Part shown: piece by piece, positions 1 to 11,789 of the stretch
Layout: every line of letters starts with the position of its first letter
Position numbering within the stretch: the first letter of the stretch is position 1
Origin: Palsa-1248 sp963737835
Lineage (GTDB): Bacteria > Gemmatimonadota > Gemmatimonadetes > Gemmatimonadales > Gemmatimonadaceae
DNA length: 64,000 bases
Reading direction: 5' to 3'
NCBI GenBank assembly: GCA_963737835.1
Contig: CAVTUH010000001.1
Span: 3,658,001 to 3,722,000 of the forward strand
The notes under the pieces: generated by a model
The model's database searches: none
Seen by the model: only the letters and a program-made list of their open reading frames with translations
Told to the model about the DNA's origin: nothing
Made by a program: the position numbers and the translations under genes

Positions 1-84
1 CTTCCATAAGAATTGCCGCCAGAATAGAGATGCAACTGCTGCAGTCGACAGTGCGGCAAACCCGAAACGCCAGACCCCTTGCAT
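1..84 (-). CDS. Possible N-terminus of a gene leaving the window
   Basis: Reading leftwards from an ATG at 84-82 gives 28 open codons to the window edge, with a short charged start followed by a hydrophobic stretch that could be a signal peptide (MQGVWRFGF, then an Ala-rich core). No convincing ribosome binding site is visible and the piece is too short to assign to a family. It may equally be non-coding. Confidence 0.2.
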   Translation of the reverse strand, partial: MQGVWRFGFAALSTAAVASLFWRQFLWK

Positions 85-88
85 GCGT
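79..88. promoter_or_regulatory. Weak TTGCATGC half of the island palindrome
   Basis: TTGCATGCGT keeps 8 of the 10 bases of the palindrome found before the other units of this island. It lies beyond the 3' end of the cocE remnant and overlaps the ATG of the doubtful leftward open frame, so it could be chance. Confidence 0.2.
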
Positions 89-440
89 GTGATGTAGACG
101 ACCCTCTACGGCGCGTCTCGGCTCTGCGCGGCACCCAGATTTTCGGCTGACACCTTCATAATCAGCCGAAATTGCCGGTCGGCAAATGAGACCTTGGTAT
201 GCCTGCGGCTCCGCTCTCACCACCGGTTCGTATTGAACTAGACCTGGAGTGGAGTGAACCCCGGAAGCTGGACTGCGGCAGGGGACGCCAATGCCGCGAA
301 GCGTGGCATCGCAGGCGTAAGCGATTTAGTAGATCCTTTCGCCAGCCCGAGCCCAGTATCATCCAGACAGCTCGGACGCTCAGCTCAGCTCGCAAATCCT
401 CCTGCGATCCGAAGGCCGGCCGGAGCCGCTCGGCGCCTGC

Positions 441-2231
441 TTATCGGGCTTGAGCGGTCGCCACGCCCGCCGGGGGCACAATTGGCAGTACGATCGACGA
501 CGGGTGCGCGGCATCATCGATACACAATCTGGCGCGCGACCAGCATCTGAGTGCCCGTTGCGATTGATTCGCCCGTGTTCAAGTTGCGGTCGTACTTCGG
601 AAATGCGCTCGACGCGATCTCGACTCTGATGCGGTGGCCAACCCCGAACGACTGGCACGTATTCCAGAGATCGATGTCGACGCATAGATCCGGTCTGGTT
701 CGAGCAGGGACGGTTGCGACATCCCGTTCCGAAAGCGACCGCGGACCACGCCATCGGAGAGCCGCTGAGCATACCCATCGGGCCACACATCGAGCAGCTT
801 CGCCATGAAGTCCGTGTCGTGCGCGGATGACGCGGCCTCGAGGTGCACCTGAATTGGACCACAGACCAAGGTTGGAGCAGAGAGGGACTCGCTGGAGTAG
901 ACCAAGACGTCGTCGCGGCGTTCGACCGGCCAATAGTCGTCCGGCCCCCCGAGTTGCGCAAAGGTTGGCTCCGTAATGAAGGGCACGGGGTTCGCCGGAT
1001 CGTAGATGTAGCGGTCGACGAGCTCGGCATCATCTGGCCGGGTCGACAGGGCACCGTCGCCATACAGGCTATTCGATGCCCGCGACTGTGGAAATAGAAT
1101 CGCGTCCACCGTGTACGCTTGAGCGGCCATTCCGCTTCGTCCGCCCACACGTCTTCAGCCATGCGGAAGATGCGGACCGCGGGCTCGTTATAATCCCATT
1201 CGGTGTGCCCTTAGCCAGTAGTCGAACCAGCGATAGCCGTAGCCTTCCAGATCGATCACCGCACTCGGACCGAAGTCGATGGCGCGAGCCTTGCGAGGAG
1301 TGATGCTGTGTGGCCAGGGTCCGACAATAAGCTTTTGGCTCGACCGCACCGCTGGAGTGCGGTCCTGTGTCGTCATGCCCGTGAAGTTCCGCAGCGTGAT
1401 GCCCTGCACGTCATCGTACCACCCTGTGACGTGGAGCACTGGGACCTGCACATCCTGGTAGCGCGTTTGATATCGCTGCGGGTCCCACCAAGCATGGGTT
1501 CCCGGATGTTGGAGGTGCTCTTTCCAGTACGGTACCGACCGACCCGAGGCTTGATCCATAGTCGCGAGCGGCAAATGCCAGGCGAGCGCGGACCAGTCGA
1601 TAGCTGACAGGTCCTGAATGCCGTGCCCCGCCACCAGGTGATACCAACTGATCATGGTGGGTGTGGGCACACCGGTTGGCCCCGTGATGAAGATATCGGT
1701 ACCCGGATCACCGACGGTCGCGATCGAAATCATAGCCGCGAGATGCGGCGGCCGCTCGATCGCGGTCAGCCACTCCACGCCGGCATCGTAGGACTTACCG
1801 ATAGTGCCGATCTTGCCGCTTGACCACGGTTGGCGTGCCGCCCACTCGACCGCGTCATAGCCATCAGGTCCGTCGTAGCGGTACGGTACGAATTCGCCTT
1901 GCGATTCACCACGTCCGCGCACGTCAATCACCACGAATACGTATCCGTGCGCAACGGCCGAGCGGCCACGCTCGACGGTGGCCCTTTCGGTCTTGAGATA
2001 TGGTGTCCGCAGAACAATGACTGGATAACGGCCGTCGCGTCGAGGGCGGTACACATTGGCCGCGAGCAGCGTGCCGTCCCGCATCTGCACATGCTGGTCG
2101 GAGTCGACCACCATGTCTGCACCGAAGCCGTCCTCCGGATGCTCGGACTGAGCGCCGAGCGATCCGGGCATGTGCGCGGCAAGGCATCCGCACACGAGGC
2201 TCGTCTGAGCCCAGCGCCACCACCAGCGCAT
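441..2231 (-). pseudogene. X-Pro dipeptidyl-peptidase / CocE-type hydrolase, frameshifted
   Basis: CocE/NonD family secreted serine hydrolase, which would cleave X-Pro dipeptides or related esters. The start ATG at 2231 opens a signal peptide (Trp-rich, then hydrophobic, ending near GSLGAQ). Seen in the first frame: nucleophile elbow GKSYDAG (Ser about 148), Asp in GWYDD (about 274) and His in GPWPHS (about 309). The C-terminal jelly-roll half is complete but spread over four frames: shifts lie near 1190, 1080, 680 and 510, and the last frame ends IVLPIVPPAG to a TAA at 441-443. Total length of about 597 codons is normal for the family. It follows susC and susD on the same strand, as the last gene of that unit. 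Either a fresh pseudogene or poor sequence; the family call is firm. Confidence 0.85.
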
Positions 2232-2372
2232 GGCAACCTTACGCTGGCCGTTTGGCATGCGGAATCCAAGGCTCCCCGCCCGCGAGGGCGACACGGTGGT
2301 GGCAGTCCTTACTTCTTGATCGGGACGACGTGGTTCTCCAACCGCGTCGCCCCGACCAGGTGCCATCTATCT

Positions 2373-3633
2373 CTAGCCAATGTTCGGGTTGTTGGTGCTT
2401 TCGTTCTGTGGTAGGGGGAAGCACGTCTGCGAGCCGTACGTTCCGCCGTCTTTGAACGGCGAGCCCGGAGCTGGGAATAACGGAATGTTGAATTGTCTGA
2501 GGTCACCCAAAGCGTGCGAGTCGAGGAAGAACTGTGCCTCGCGCTCATAGAGAATCTGATTCTGGATCGCCACCGGGTCGGTCGACGCGAACGGGGGCAG
2601 TCCAACCGCAGAGTGCAAAGTGTGGATCATGTTGACGGCCGTTTGGCCTCCTTCAGCTTCAGCAATGATCGACTGAGCTTCGGCGCCGGTCGCGATTGGG
2701 ATAGGGGGCGTCGATTGTGGGATACTTGGTCTGGGTCCAAAGCTGGGTAACGCCATCGCTGGCCGGAGACCCGGTGGAGTCCACCGTGACTCGCGGATCC
2801 GGGACGCCCATGAAGGCGACGTGTTCGCGAATGGGGTTGATTGTGACGACCGCCTGGTTGACGTTCATCTGCCAAACCCAGTTGTTGCGGCGCACCGGCG
2901 CACTGTTATAGGTCGCGTTGAACGTGAAGTTCGTCGGTACACGCTTCGCATCCGCCTCCGCGTTCACCCAGTCGCCGACCCGCATCCTCGCACGCGCCCG
3001 CCCGACAAGGGCCAGATTGAGCACGTCGCTGCTGGCGGCACCCAATGCTGTCGCGGCCGCAATGGCCGTGGTGAACCGTTGTTGGGCTGTGTCGAAGAGT
3101 TGGGTTGGTGTGAGGGCAGGACCGAGGTTGATGGCGGCCGAGCACATCCCCTCTCCGAGCAGCACCAGCGAGTACCCGGAGTAGGCTGCGCTGCGGGCCA
3201 GCAGGTCTTGGCGATTCGGCACTTGCGCGTCCGTCCAAGCGGTCAGCAAGCCCGCTACCGTATCGCCCATCCAGCGGGCAGTCGAAAGCGGAATGTACAC
3301 GCCGACTTCACCGTTGGCGTCGCACGTTATGTTCGCGTAGTCCGAGCTAACGGGATTGAACGTGCGCGCGCCATATTCCTTTGTCACGATCAGCGTGGTC
3401 CCCACCTCGAGCTCGTTCCCAACGAGGCCACCTGCTACCGTGTACATCCCGAACGCGCACTCAAAGTCGCCGGCGGCCCCATTCTCCAGCAGTGCTGCGT
3501 TAGCTGGCGTTAATAGCCCCCCGGCCGGGATCGTGAGGGCGAAGTGACAGAAAGCAATCGGTCGCAACCGGCCAGGAGAGTGGCGCATGTAAGCACCAGA
3601 CATGGAATGCGACGCGCGGCGATACGTTCACCA
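2373..3633 (-). pseudogene. SusD/RagB-like outer membrane lipoprotein, frameshifted
   Basis: Substrate-binding lipoprotein partner of the SusC porin just upstream. The main frame (3603-2659) has the all-helical SusD-type body including an AAYSGYSLVLLGEGMC stretch. The C-terminal part (YEREAQFFLDSHALGDLRQ, a typical SusD tail) is in a second frame ending at 2373; the break is at a G5 run, 2704-2708. At the 5' end a clean lipoprotein signal (LVLTCATLLAGC) is in yet another frame, and the switch lies by a C6 run at 3517-3522. The true start is therefore unresolved, near 3630. In RagAB-type systems such pairs import peptides, which fits the peptidase neighbours; that substrate is inferred. Confidence 0.85.
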
Positions 3634-3701
3634 CGTAAGCAATATCGCCGGGGACGAGAAAACGGTGTGTGATTAATCACGGAGATCTCCGGGCGACGGC
3701 G

Positions 3702-6673
3702 CTAGTAGGTCACGTTGAGCTTGACCACAAACTGGAATAGCTGTGGGAGTTCGTTAGTACTCGAAGATCGTGCCAAACTGGGCTGCATTCGGGTACGTCG
3801 CAACGTTCTCTGGATCGAGACCTTGATACGGCGTCCACGTGTGAATATTCCGGGCCGCGACGGCGAGCGACGCCTGCTTGCCCAAGAAGGCACGAGGCAT
3901 CAGGTTCGACGGGATCGCGTAGCTCAGCGAGATCTCGCGGAGCTTGACGAATTCGATATCCTTGATCCACTCGGCGTCGTCCGTGTAACCGAGAATCGGG
4001 TGGGCCGCTTCAATTGGACTCACGTTATCCGGGTAAACCTTGGCGTAGCACCCGACGATCCCGGGGCACCACTGGCTCGAGCTCCAAATCTTGTTGCCAC
4101 CCTTGAAGTCGGCGAGGATCGACAACGTGAGCCGATTCCTGAATGTGAAACGGGTTGATCCCGAGCCAAAATACGTCGGGTCCGTATTTCCCCGACGTAC
4201 ACGTCAGGTGCGACCGCACAGGGTACGGGCGGGCCTCCTCGGCGGGAGTTGTGGGGGCCAGAGCCGCCATCGCACATAATGTTGATGATTGACCCGTTCG
4301 GCCCTCGTTGAGCACTCACGACTACGCGGGGAAAGAAAAGCATAGGCCGGGAATCCCGGTTCGAAGCGGTTGCCGAAGCCGAACTGGATATAGGGCGTGT
4401 TGGGCAGACCGACCTTGACGACATCGTTCGCATTCGATGCCTCCGTAGCCGTGACACTCCCACCGGAAGGACCGAGTGTCAATGACGTGTCCGTTGAGTT
4501 GCGCTTCGATGCCGGCGTTTCTGATCTCGCCGAGGTTGACGTACTGTTGGCCGCCTCCGAAGCCGCTCGACGGGGCGACGTTGCGAAGCACGATAGCGTT
4601 GGTGGTCGTCTTGTAGTAACCGGTAAAATCAAGATCAAGCCTCAATGAAGAAGTCCGGCTTCAATCCGCCTTCAAGTTCTGCGGAGCGCTCCGGGCCGAG
4701 GCGTGGATTGCCGATCGCCTGTGGTGACACAGCCAATGCGCCGTTCTGACCGGTGATCGCCTCGTACGTCTGAAGCGCAGTGAACGCTTGCGGTTGTAGT
4801 CCTGATTGGCCGTAGGCAAAGCGCAATCGAAACGGATTGAGGAAATCCACGTGCCAGAATGGCTCCTCGCTCGCGACCCAGGACGCACTGACCTTGGGAT
4901 ACAGCACGTACTTGAAGCTCGACCCGAAGGCGCTATTGTCGTCGGCGCGCAGCGCACCGGTTAAGAACAATCGATCATTGAGCGAGAGTTGCTCCTGTAC
5001 GTAACCGCCGACTGTAGCGTTCGTGATCTGATTGCTGCTCCCCGAGCGACTTGCTGCGTCGCCAATCGACGTGGCGTCATGTGTTGGGAAACCAAGAGCC
5101 GTCAACGTGTCAATGGTCTGGCCAAGGCGGTAGTACTGAAAGCCCACACTCGACTGTGGCGTAATGCCATGCCAAGCCGGAGCCGTGGCCGTGGCGTTGT
5201 AATCGACGGTGGTGTTCAACTGGAGGAGTTGATTTACCGTCTCTGATCCCGCCGCTGTGGAAGGCGAGACGAATACCGCGTCGGCGGCTGAGAATCGCGT
5301 AATGAGATAGTCGTCTTGGATTTGACTCAAATCGTACCCCGTCTGCAGTCGCTCGCTGAACCACAATGTGGGGTGGTGGTTTATTGCGATCCCGCCAGTA
5401 CCGCGATTCAAGTTCTCATTGTCGAAGTAGTTGTTGGCGATCACGTCCGACGGCGAGTAAAGAACCCCCGCAATGGGGTGTTGCGTTCTGCCGGACGGCT
5501 CAATAGGGACTCGAACATCAACTCACCGGCATCACCCATTTTATTCCGATTCGTGTTGACGCTGAGGTCAATGTCAAGATCGAACTGCTTGCTGGGAGTC
5601 GCAGCCAAATTGAGCCGACCGTCGAATTGATCCGCCACGCTATTGGGTTCCACGCCGTCGGTGCGGTCGTAGGTGCCGGACGAGAAGTAGCGGAGCGCAG
5701 GGTTACCGCCACTGACGTTAGCACTGTAACCTTGGATATATCCATTCTGGAAAAGCGGGGTGCCGCGGTTCGTCTCATTCTGCGCCAGATTGAAGCCGAC
5801 CACCTGACCAGTGGTCGGATCCTTGTACCAATTGGTGAGCCACCGTCCCTCAGGATTCATCAACGCGAGCGTGCCCTGTCGCACCGAAACGCCGAACTGC
5901 GGCGCGCCGGCCGCGCCCTTTTTGGTAATTATTTGAATGACGCCGTTCAATGCCTCAGTGCCGTAGAGGGTTGAAGCTGCCGGTCCTTTGATGATTTCAA
6001 TGCTTTGTATGTCTTCGGGCGCGAAGTCATTCAGCCGAGAAACTGCTGACGTCCCGCTCCCGCCGGTTGGGCTCAACGCGTTGCCTCGGACGCCGTCGAC
6101 ATAAACGATCGGGTCAGTCGTCAGAGACAGACTTGACCGGCCGCGGATCATGATTTGTGATCCGCCGCCCGGAAGGCCGCCGGGTGGCTCGACGGACACG
6201 CCAGGAGCGCGGCCATTGAGGACCTGATCAATGCTCAGAACAGGCTGCGTGGGGACCAGATCGGCTACTTGCACCTCGGAGACGGCGTTGCCGACGGCGC
6301 GGCGCTGTGCGCCCCCCGCTGTGCCGGTCACGACCACCTGATTGAGGCTCACGGCCGCTTCGGTAAGCACAATCGACAGCGTGGAATCGCCGACCGAAAC
6401 GCTTCGACTCAACTGGACGTAGCCGACCGGCTGCGCACTGATCGTGACGGTTGACTCGGTCAGGCCGCTGATGCTAAACCGGCCCTGTCGGTCTGTTAGC
6501 GCGCCGGCCGCCGTCCCAGCCACGGTGACTCGAACGGCGTCAATCGGGTTCGACCGGGTATGAATAACCTGACCTGCAATTCGACCGGCTTGCTGAGCAA
6601 CGCACGGCAGACCAGAACCCATTGTCAGAGCTGCGATCCACGCACATTGCACTAGCTGACGACTACGCACCAT
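3702..6673 (-). pseudogene. SusC/RagA-like TonB-dependent receptor, frameshifted
   Basis: Outer membrane beta-barrel importer energised by TonB. The ATG at 6673 is preceded by a strong GGGAGG site. Visible in order: signal peptide (to about residue 26), a carboxypeptidase-regulatory-like domain (about 30-105), a TonB-box-like VVVTGT, the plug domain with IMIRGRSSL and VYVDGVRG, then barrel strands. The first 410 codons are open. Reading then jumps frame at a C5 run (5465-5469), again near 4650 and 4480, and several more times between 4320 and 3760. The last frame ends QFVVKLNVTY at 3702, a typical aromatic barrel end. Total span of about 990 codons matches the family. A TTGCATGCAT site lies 31 bp upstream of the start. 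Confidence 0.9.
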
Positions 6674-6704
6674 GACACCTCCCGCGGCTTCCTCATGGAG
6701 TGGA

Positions 6705-6714
6705 TTGCATGCAT
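6705..6714. promoter_or_regulatory. Operator-like palindrome upstream of susC
   Basis: TTGCATGCAT, one mismatch from the perfect palindrome TTGCATGCAA, 31 bp before the susC start codon. It belongs to the set of sites preceding each unit of this island. Proposed binding site of the local FCD-type GntR regulator (inference). Confidence 0.5.
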
Positions 6715-6719
6715 CTACG

Positions 6720-7376
6720 CCCCCTGATCACCGTTGCTCATAGCAACCGGCGCCCTCCGCGAGTTGTCTGTTTGCCGAATTGCGTGCAATTGTGGGCGCT
6801 ATAGTAACACTGACAGTCGTTAGCCACAAGAGGCGTCTACAAACGAGTCGCTCGCGCCGTGGACGGGCGGTGAGGTTGGGACCGCTACTCGATGCCAGCC
6901 AGCCACCCGTTGCCAGCGTCTTGGCACTTGTCGATCGTGCGCTCCGGCCGGTGGCAAAGTCTCTGGGGGGACCGGCTTAGACGGAGCGTGACCGTCCTTC
7001 CGGTTTTTGCCTATTGAGAGGGGAAGCCGCCGCGCGGCGGGCCAGCCCACGCTGTTCCGGGATGCACCGCGAAGACTCTGGCGGCTCGGTGCAACGAGCC
7101 AGTCCACCTCCTCGGAGTTCGAGCGCACGTGCAACTTGGCGGCAAGAAGGTGTGACGAGAGGCGCGACTCGCCCTGGAAGGTTGTGGGCATGACCGCCGG
7201 ATCGACCCATTCGCCAATCGGCGCGCACTGACCAAGGTCGTGTCACCAATTCACGTCCTGCCCGGTCGACGCGTTCTTTTGCGCTCGACGCAGCGGGAAA
7301 GGGAACCCGCGGCACGACCAGGAATGCCGGCGGTTAATCAGCACAGCCGGCGCGGCGGGGGCCGGCGGATGTTGTA
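6720..7376. other. Intergenic region between susC and the M24 peptidase
   Basis: About 660 bp between two divergent units, with no recognisable protein in any frame. The open frames here are short, arginine/serine-rich and have no signal peptide, motif or ribosome binding site. It is long for a simple divergent promoter and may hold the remains of a lost gene, but nothing identifies one. Confidence 0.5.
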
Positions 7377-7386
7377 TTGCATGCAA
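7377..7386. promoter_or_regulatory. Perfect TTGCATGCAA palindrome before the M24 peptidase
   Basis: A perfect 10-bp palindrome about 60 bp before the start region of the M24 peptidase. The sequence around it is AT-rich compared with its flanks, as expected of a promoter/operator. Confidence 0.55.
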
Positions 7387-7448
7387 AACGGTACTAGGTT
7401 GCCCTCGTCCAAGAACACCTTGCGAACCACACTGGGAGGAGAGGAGCC

Positions 7449-8631
7449 ACGACAGCGCTGACGCCGGAGACGTTGCCTGCTCTGCAGGCCGTTCTCACCG
7501 AAAGCGACCTCAATGGGTGGCTGCTGTCGATTTCCAGCGATGCAACCCCATCGCCCTAGGCGTGCTCGATCTGCAGGGCATGCTGACGCGACGGCACCTC
7601 GCCTTTGTGCCGCGAGTCGGAGTGCCGGTGGCCATCACGCCGACAATCGAGCCCGGCCCGTGGGAACGTTGGCCATCGAACTGGGATCGAAAACGCTACA
7701 CTTCCTGGCAGGATCTCGTCAGCATTGTGGCTGAGCGGGTCCGGGAAAACGCGTGGCAATGGGATGCTCGCCAGGCGGTGCCATACCGTACTTGGACCGC
7801 GTGCCACTCGGTGTAATAGAAATGGTGGGTGCCAGCGGTGCCACGCTTCTGCCGTCGGGGGACCTCGTCACACGCTTCTTTGCGAGGTGGACGGAGCACC
7901 AATTGGCACGCCACAGGGAAGCAGCTGAACTCCTTGCGGACATTGCGCGCAGCGCTTTCGCGTTGGTCAGGGATTGTCGGGCCAACGCGCAACGAGTCAC
8001 CGAGAGCGAAATCCAGACGCTGCTCATCGAGCGCATTGCACAAGCCGGATTACAAAGCGATTACCCGCCGATCGTGGCGGCGGGCGAGCACACGGCCGAC
8101 GTCCATTACGAACCATCGGTGAGGCGCCCCCGCCTCGTTTGCGCCGGTGACGTCCTACTGATCGACCTTTGGCGCGCCACCCTGACGGTGTGTTCGCCGA
8201 TCAGACCTGGATGGGTATCGCTGATACCCCGACGGAGTCGGGTACGAGAGGTTTGGGATGCGGAGTGTGCCTCCCGTAATGCAACGATCGAATTCTTACG
8301 AAACAACGTCGAGCGAGGTATTCCGACTCCGGGAGCCACTCTCCACGACGTTGCTCGGCGCGTCCTCACCGAGCGGGGCTTCGGGGCATATGCTGTTGGA
8401 CGGACCGGGCATTCCATAGACACGCGCCAATTGCATGGTGCCGGGCCAAACATCGACAATACAGAAACACCGGAAACGCGTTTGCTCGTCTCGGGCCTAG
8501 GATTTTCGATTGAGCCGGGAATTTATATACCGGGGGAATTCGGGATCCGGAGCGAGGTCAATGCCTACATTGGCGATCGCACGCTCGTCGTTACGCCACG
8601 CGACTACCAACGGGAGTTACTGGTCGTCTAA
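7449..8631 (+). pseudogene. M24 family metallopeptidase (Xaa-Pro dipeptidase-like), frameshifted
   Basis: Pita-bread fold dinuclear metal peptidase expected to split Xaa-Pro dipeptides in the cytoplasm; no signal peptide is seen. A purine-rich site GGAGGAGAGGAG (7435-7446) is followed by ACG at 7449 where an ATG would be expected, so the start codon may itself be mutated. Frames switch near 7540 and 7795. Metal ligands are recognisable: Asp in VLLIDLW, His in GHSID, Glu in FSIEPGIY and Glu in IRSEVNAYI. The second Asp lies in GVFADQTW, which is out of frame: two compensating shifts between about 8185 and 8245 replace it by unrelated residues. The product would then lack a metal ligand. Its stop overlaps that of the converging hydrolase. 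Confidence 0.8.
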
Positions 8632-10153
8632 GGTCGGCGTCGAGTAAGTCGCGCGTCGGACGACAGCGCATAATTCTCCCGCTTCGGATCTGATGCTTGT
8701 GCGGTGATTGCCCCGCTCAGTGTGTCGTCGTGCTGTCGCACCATCAGGAGCAGCACTTCAGGGAGTATACGTGCGGCGGGTGTGGGCAGATTGCCGTCCA
8801 TTGCCCGGACAGCATTCCTCCATTCCATTGTAGCCGGGTGAGCGGGACCGCTAATGCATCGGCCAGTTTAACAGCCACGGTGCTATCAGAGCGCACGGAG
8901 ATGTGTATCGGGACTGTGCCACGCCAAAGATGGACAAGGCCATCCCATTCGCCCATTAATGGCCCTGGCGGAGTCGCCCATCGTGCCGCAGTCGAGTTGT
9001 CGGACGCAGGCGGGTCCACCGTCGCTCGCAGTTGCTCAGCATACCGAGGCAAGAGCGCGGAAGCGAGCGCCCGCGAGATCTCGCCCGTCGCTTCGTTATC
9101 GCCCCAATTAGTGAGTACGACGATCGCGGCATCGGCGTCGGGAAAAGCTTCAGCATCGTCGAGACACCTGGCATGCCGCCGGTATAGCCAATGGCGGTGT
9201 AGCCGTGGTGCGCATAGTACGTCCGCCACCCGACGCCATACCCGATATTTACGGCGTGCGTCGCGGTGGGACGGTGCATCGCATAGAGTGTCGAATCGGG
9301 AAGGATCACGACTTGGTCGCGGGATATGGTCTTTTAGATGGAACATTCCGAACCGGAGCAGGTCGTGCGCACTCGCGTAAATGGCTGAGGCGCCACGGTG
9401 GTCGAAGTCGTACCAAGGCAGAGGCCGCGCGCTATCAGCGTAACGTTCGGCGACCGTGTCGCCGACCAATGGTCCTGTCACGACAGCGGTGTGTCGGAGG
9501 CCGAGCGGTATGAATACTTCGCGTCTCATGAAGTCCGAGTACGGCATGCTGGACGTGCGCGAGATTATGGCGTCGAGGATTCCAAAACCGAGATTGGAGT
9601 ATTGAGCCCGAGTTCCGGGTGGCCAAGCCAAGATCGCATAATGGGCGATGGTGCTATCGAACGGCGGGGGCAGGCCGGCGTCGTCGTCGTAATAGAAATG
9701 CCAGTGCAGCGGAAGGCCGGACGTGTGATTCGCGATTCGACGGACCGTCGCGTCGGTCGCTTTCCCCTCGTACGCCGTGAGTGCGGCGGTCTTCAAGTAA
9801 TCATTTGCCGGCCGGTCTAGATCCACTTGTCCACGTTGGACGAGGATCATAAGACCGGTAGCGGTGATTGGCTTTGGAATGGAGGCGAGCGAGTACATTG
9901 TGCTCGGTGTCGCCTCAATGTGTCGCTCTAGGTTAGCCCACCCAAAGCCTTCCTCCCAGACGATGCGCCCGTCCTTGGCCGCCGCCACGACAACGGAAGG
10001 GATGTGACGTTGAGCCATGAGGCGCTCGATAGTTGCTCTAACGTCAGCGAACGAATTAGCGGCGGCCGGTGGCTGAGTGTTTCCTGGCCGAGGCAACACT
10101 GTGCCTGTCAACAGCAGGACGCGCGCGAAGCGGCGCCAGCACGCGGCCGTCAT
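8628..10153 (-). pseudogene. Serine beta-lactamase-like hydrolase (class C fold), frameshifted
   Basis: Secreted serine hydrolase of the beta-lactamase/transpeptidase-like fold, which includes D-aminopeptidases and esterases. The ATG at 10153 starts a signal peptide (RFARVLLLTGTVL). SxxK is SIPK, and the second motif is YSN in YSNLGFG. The third motif region (GYTGGMPG) is in a different frame: a compensating pair of shifts between about 9310 and 9150 garbles it in the otherwise open reading. A further shift near 8800 moves the true tail (LSGAITAQA to LTRRRP) to a stop at 8628. The start overlaps the stop of the upstream DD-peptidase as ATGA, so the two were translationally coupled. Confidence 0.8.
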
Positions 10154-11789
10154 TGGGTGCCTAGCGTGTGGCTCTCGAGTGGCAGCGTGTACGCCGCGGT
10201 CGCAATCTCGCCGAGCGCCTGTCCGACGGCGTGTGGTCCGGAGTTGGAATCGCCGGGCACGAACGGAACGCGATTGATGTAAAACGCAAACGCCAAATGC
10301 CGGCCGGACGTTGTCGTCATGTAGCCGACGAGGCCTTTGGCGTTTACGGATTGCTCCTGCGTGAAGGAGGTCTTCGGAAACGACCGTGCCGGTCTTGGCG
10401 AAGACGTGGCCTGCCGCCGGGGACGTTGTCTCAATGTCCCACAATCTTGCCGTCGCGACCGAGAATCGGCAGGGCTTTTCGAACGGCACATAGTGGGGGC
10501 ACCGCGGCGGGTAGGCGAGGTACTGAACCATGAAGTCAGGCGTGAACAGATCACCTGACGCACCACCGGCGCCATCCGATTGAGAAGCGCCATCCAAGTC
10601 GAGCTGCGCCTGGCGGAGAAACTCAATTTCAGTGAAGAAACCTGCCCCTAACGCATTCGGCGCATCTTTTCCTTCCCAGCCAGGACGCCAATCAGGCACG
10701 GCATCATGCTGGCGTGGGAGATTCTACTTCGCCTTTGAGGGTGACCTTAGCCTCCTCCGCGAAAGGTGGTGAGACATGCTCGGCAACACGGTTGGTCGGG
10801 TTGTATAGCGCAGCCAACCGACTAAAGTCCGGTGTCTCTTTCAGTGGCGGCTCGTCGATCAGTGCGATGCCTCGGTCACGGAGAGCGACCGTCAGCGCAA
10901 GCGCGGCAAAACGCACGGGATCAGAGACTTTCGTAGGCGTACCGGATGGCTGGCCCGCCGGCTGGGAGCGTGCCGGCAACGTGCACGTGATGCCTGCCGG
11001 TGGCATCTGCGGAATCGCCGCCTAGGGCAATGGTCGGGCCGGTTCCCGGTGCTCCCGTGTGCGTCTGATTTGATGACAACGAGGTAGCCCAGGTCCGGTG
11101 AGATCATGACCGACGGCGGCTTGTCTTCGCGGTCGCCGGGACGCACGGTGACATCAATGACATTGTCGTTGACGACTATCGGTGAGCGATCATCCGTCGG
11201 CCTCTCGCCAAGACCGCGAGACGAGAGGAGTGTTGCGTCTACGAGCACGTGACCGTGCACGCGGCTGACGCCGCTCATCGCCACTTGAGTCGCGAGCTCC
11301 CGAATGACGGCTAGCGGGTCGCCCGGGACGGCAGCGGCGGCCGAATCGCCTGCGCCGTACGAATGGTCGTAATTCGCAAAGGTGAGCGTGTCGCCATGTC
11401 CGACGCGCCCAGAGAGGTCGAGATCGCCGCTCGCCACAAGGACGAGATCACCGTCAATGGTGCCATCGTGGAGTGGGCCAGTCCGATGATCGGGCGTTCG
11501 GAAGCGGTATCCCGGTCCCAGCGTCGCGAGCGCCGTGCCCACCGTGAGCAGCTTCGTCGTCGAGCCCCGGGGCGAAAAGCCATCTATCGTGCAAGCCGTA
11601 GACAATGCGGCGTTCAGCGAGATCGTACAGTGCAACACCAAAGACCGCGTGGGCATACTCGGGTCTCGCCATGATTTCATTGAGTCGCTCAGCGAACGTC
11701 GCTTGGCTCGCGCCCGGACAATGGCCATGCAATGCAGCAATAATTCCGCCTAGAGACGCCAGCGCAGCGCGTCGACCGAGCGTGTTCAT
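10150..11789 (-). pseudogene. PBP4/DacB-type D-Ala-D-Ala carboxypeptidase/endopeptidase, frameshifted
   Basis: Peptidase S13 family, cutting D-Ala-D-Ala or cross-links in periplasmic peptidoglycan. The N-terminus (MNTLGRRAALASLGGII) is a signal peptide with a double arginine. SxxK is STTK, found just after a frameshift near 11555. The large inserted domain (GDLVLVASGDLDLSG) follows. Shifts near 11040, 10740 and 10570 separate the SxN region and the KTG motif (FAKTGTV), and the tail AFAFYINRVPF ends at a TGA at 10150-10152. Its ATG overlaps the stop of the upstream hydrolase as ATGA, and its own stop overlaps the next ATG in the same way. Confidence 0.8.

Larger units (their letters stand above)
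1..440. other. 440 bp with no convincing gene
   Basis: Apart from the doubtful leftward start at 84 and the weak palindrome at 79-88, nothing here looks like a conserved protein on either strand. It is the 3' flank of the cocE remnant. Confidence 0.5.
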
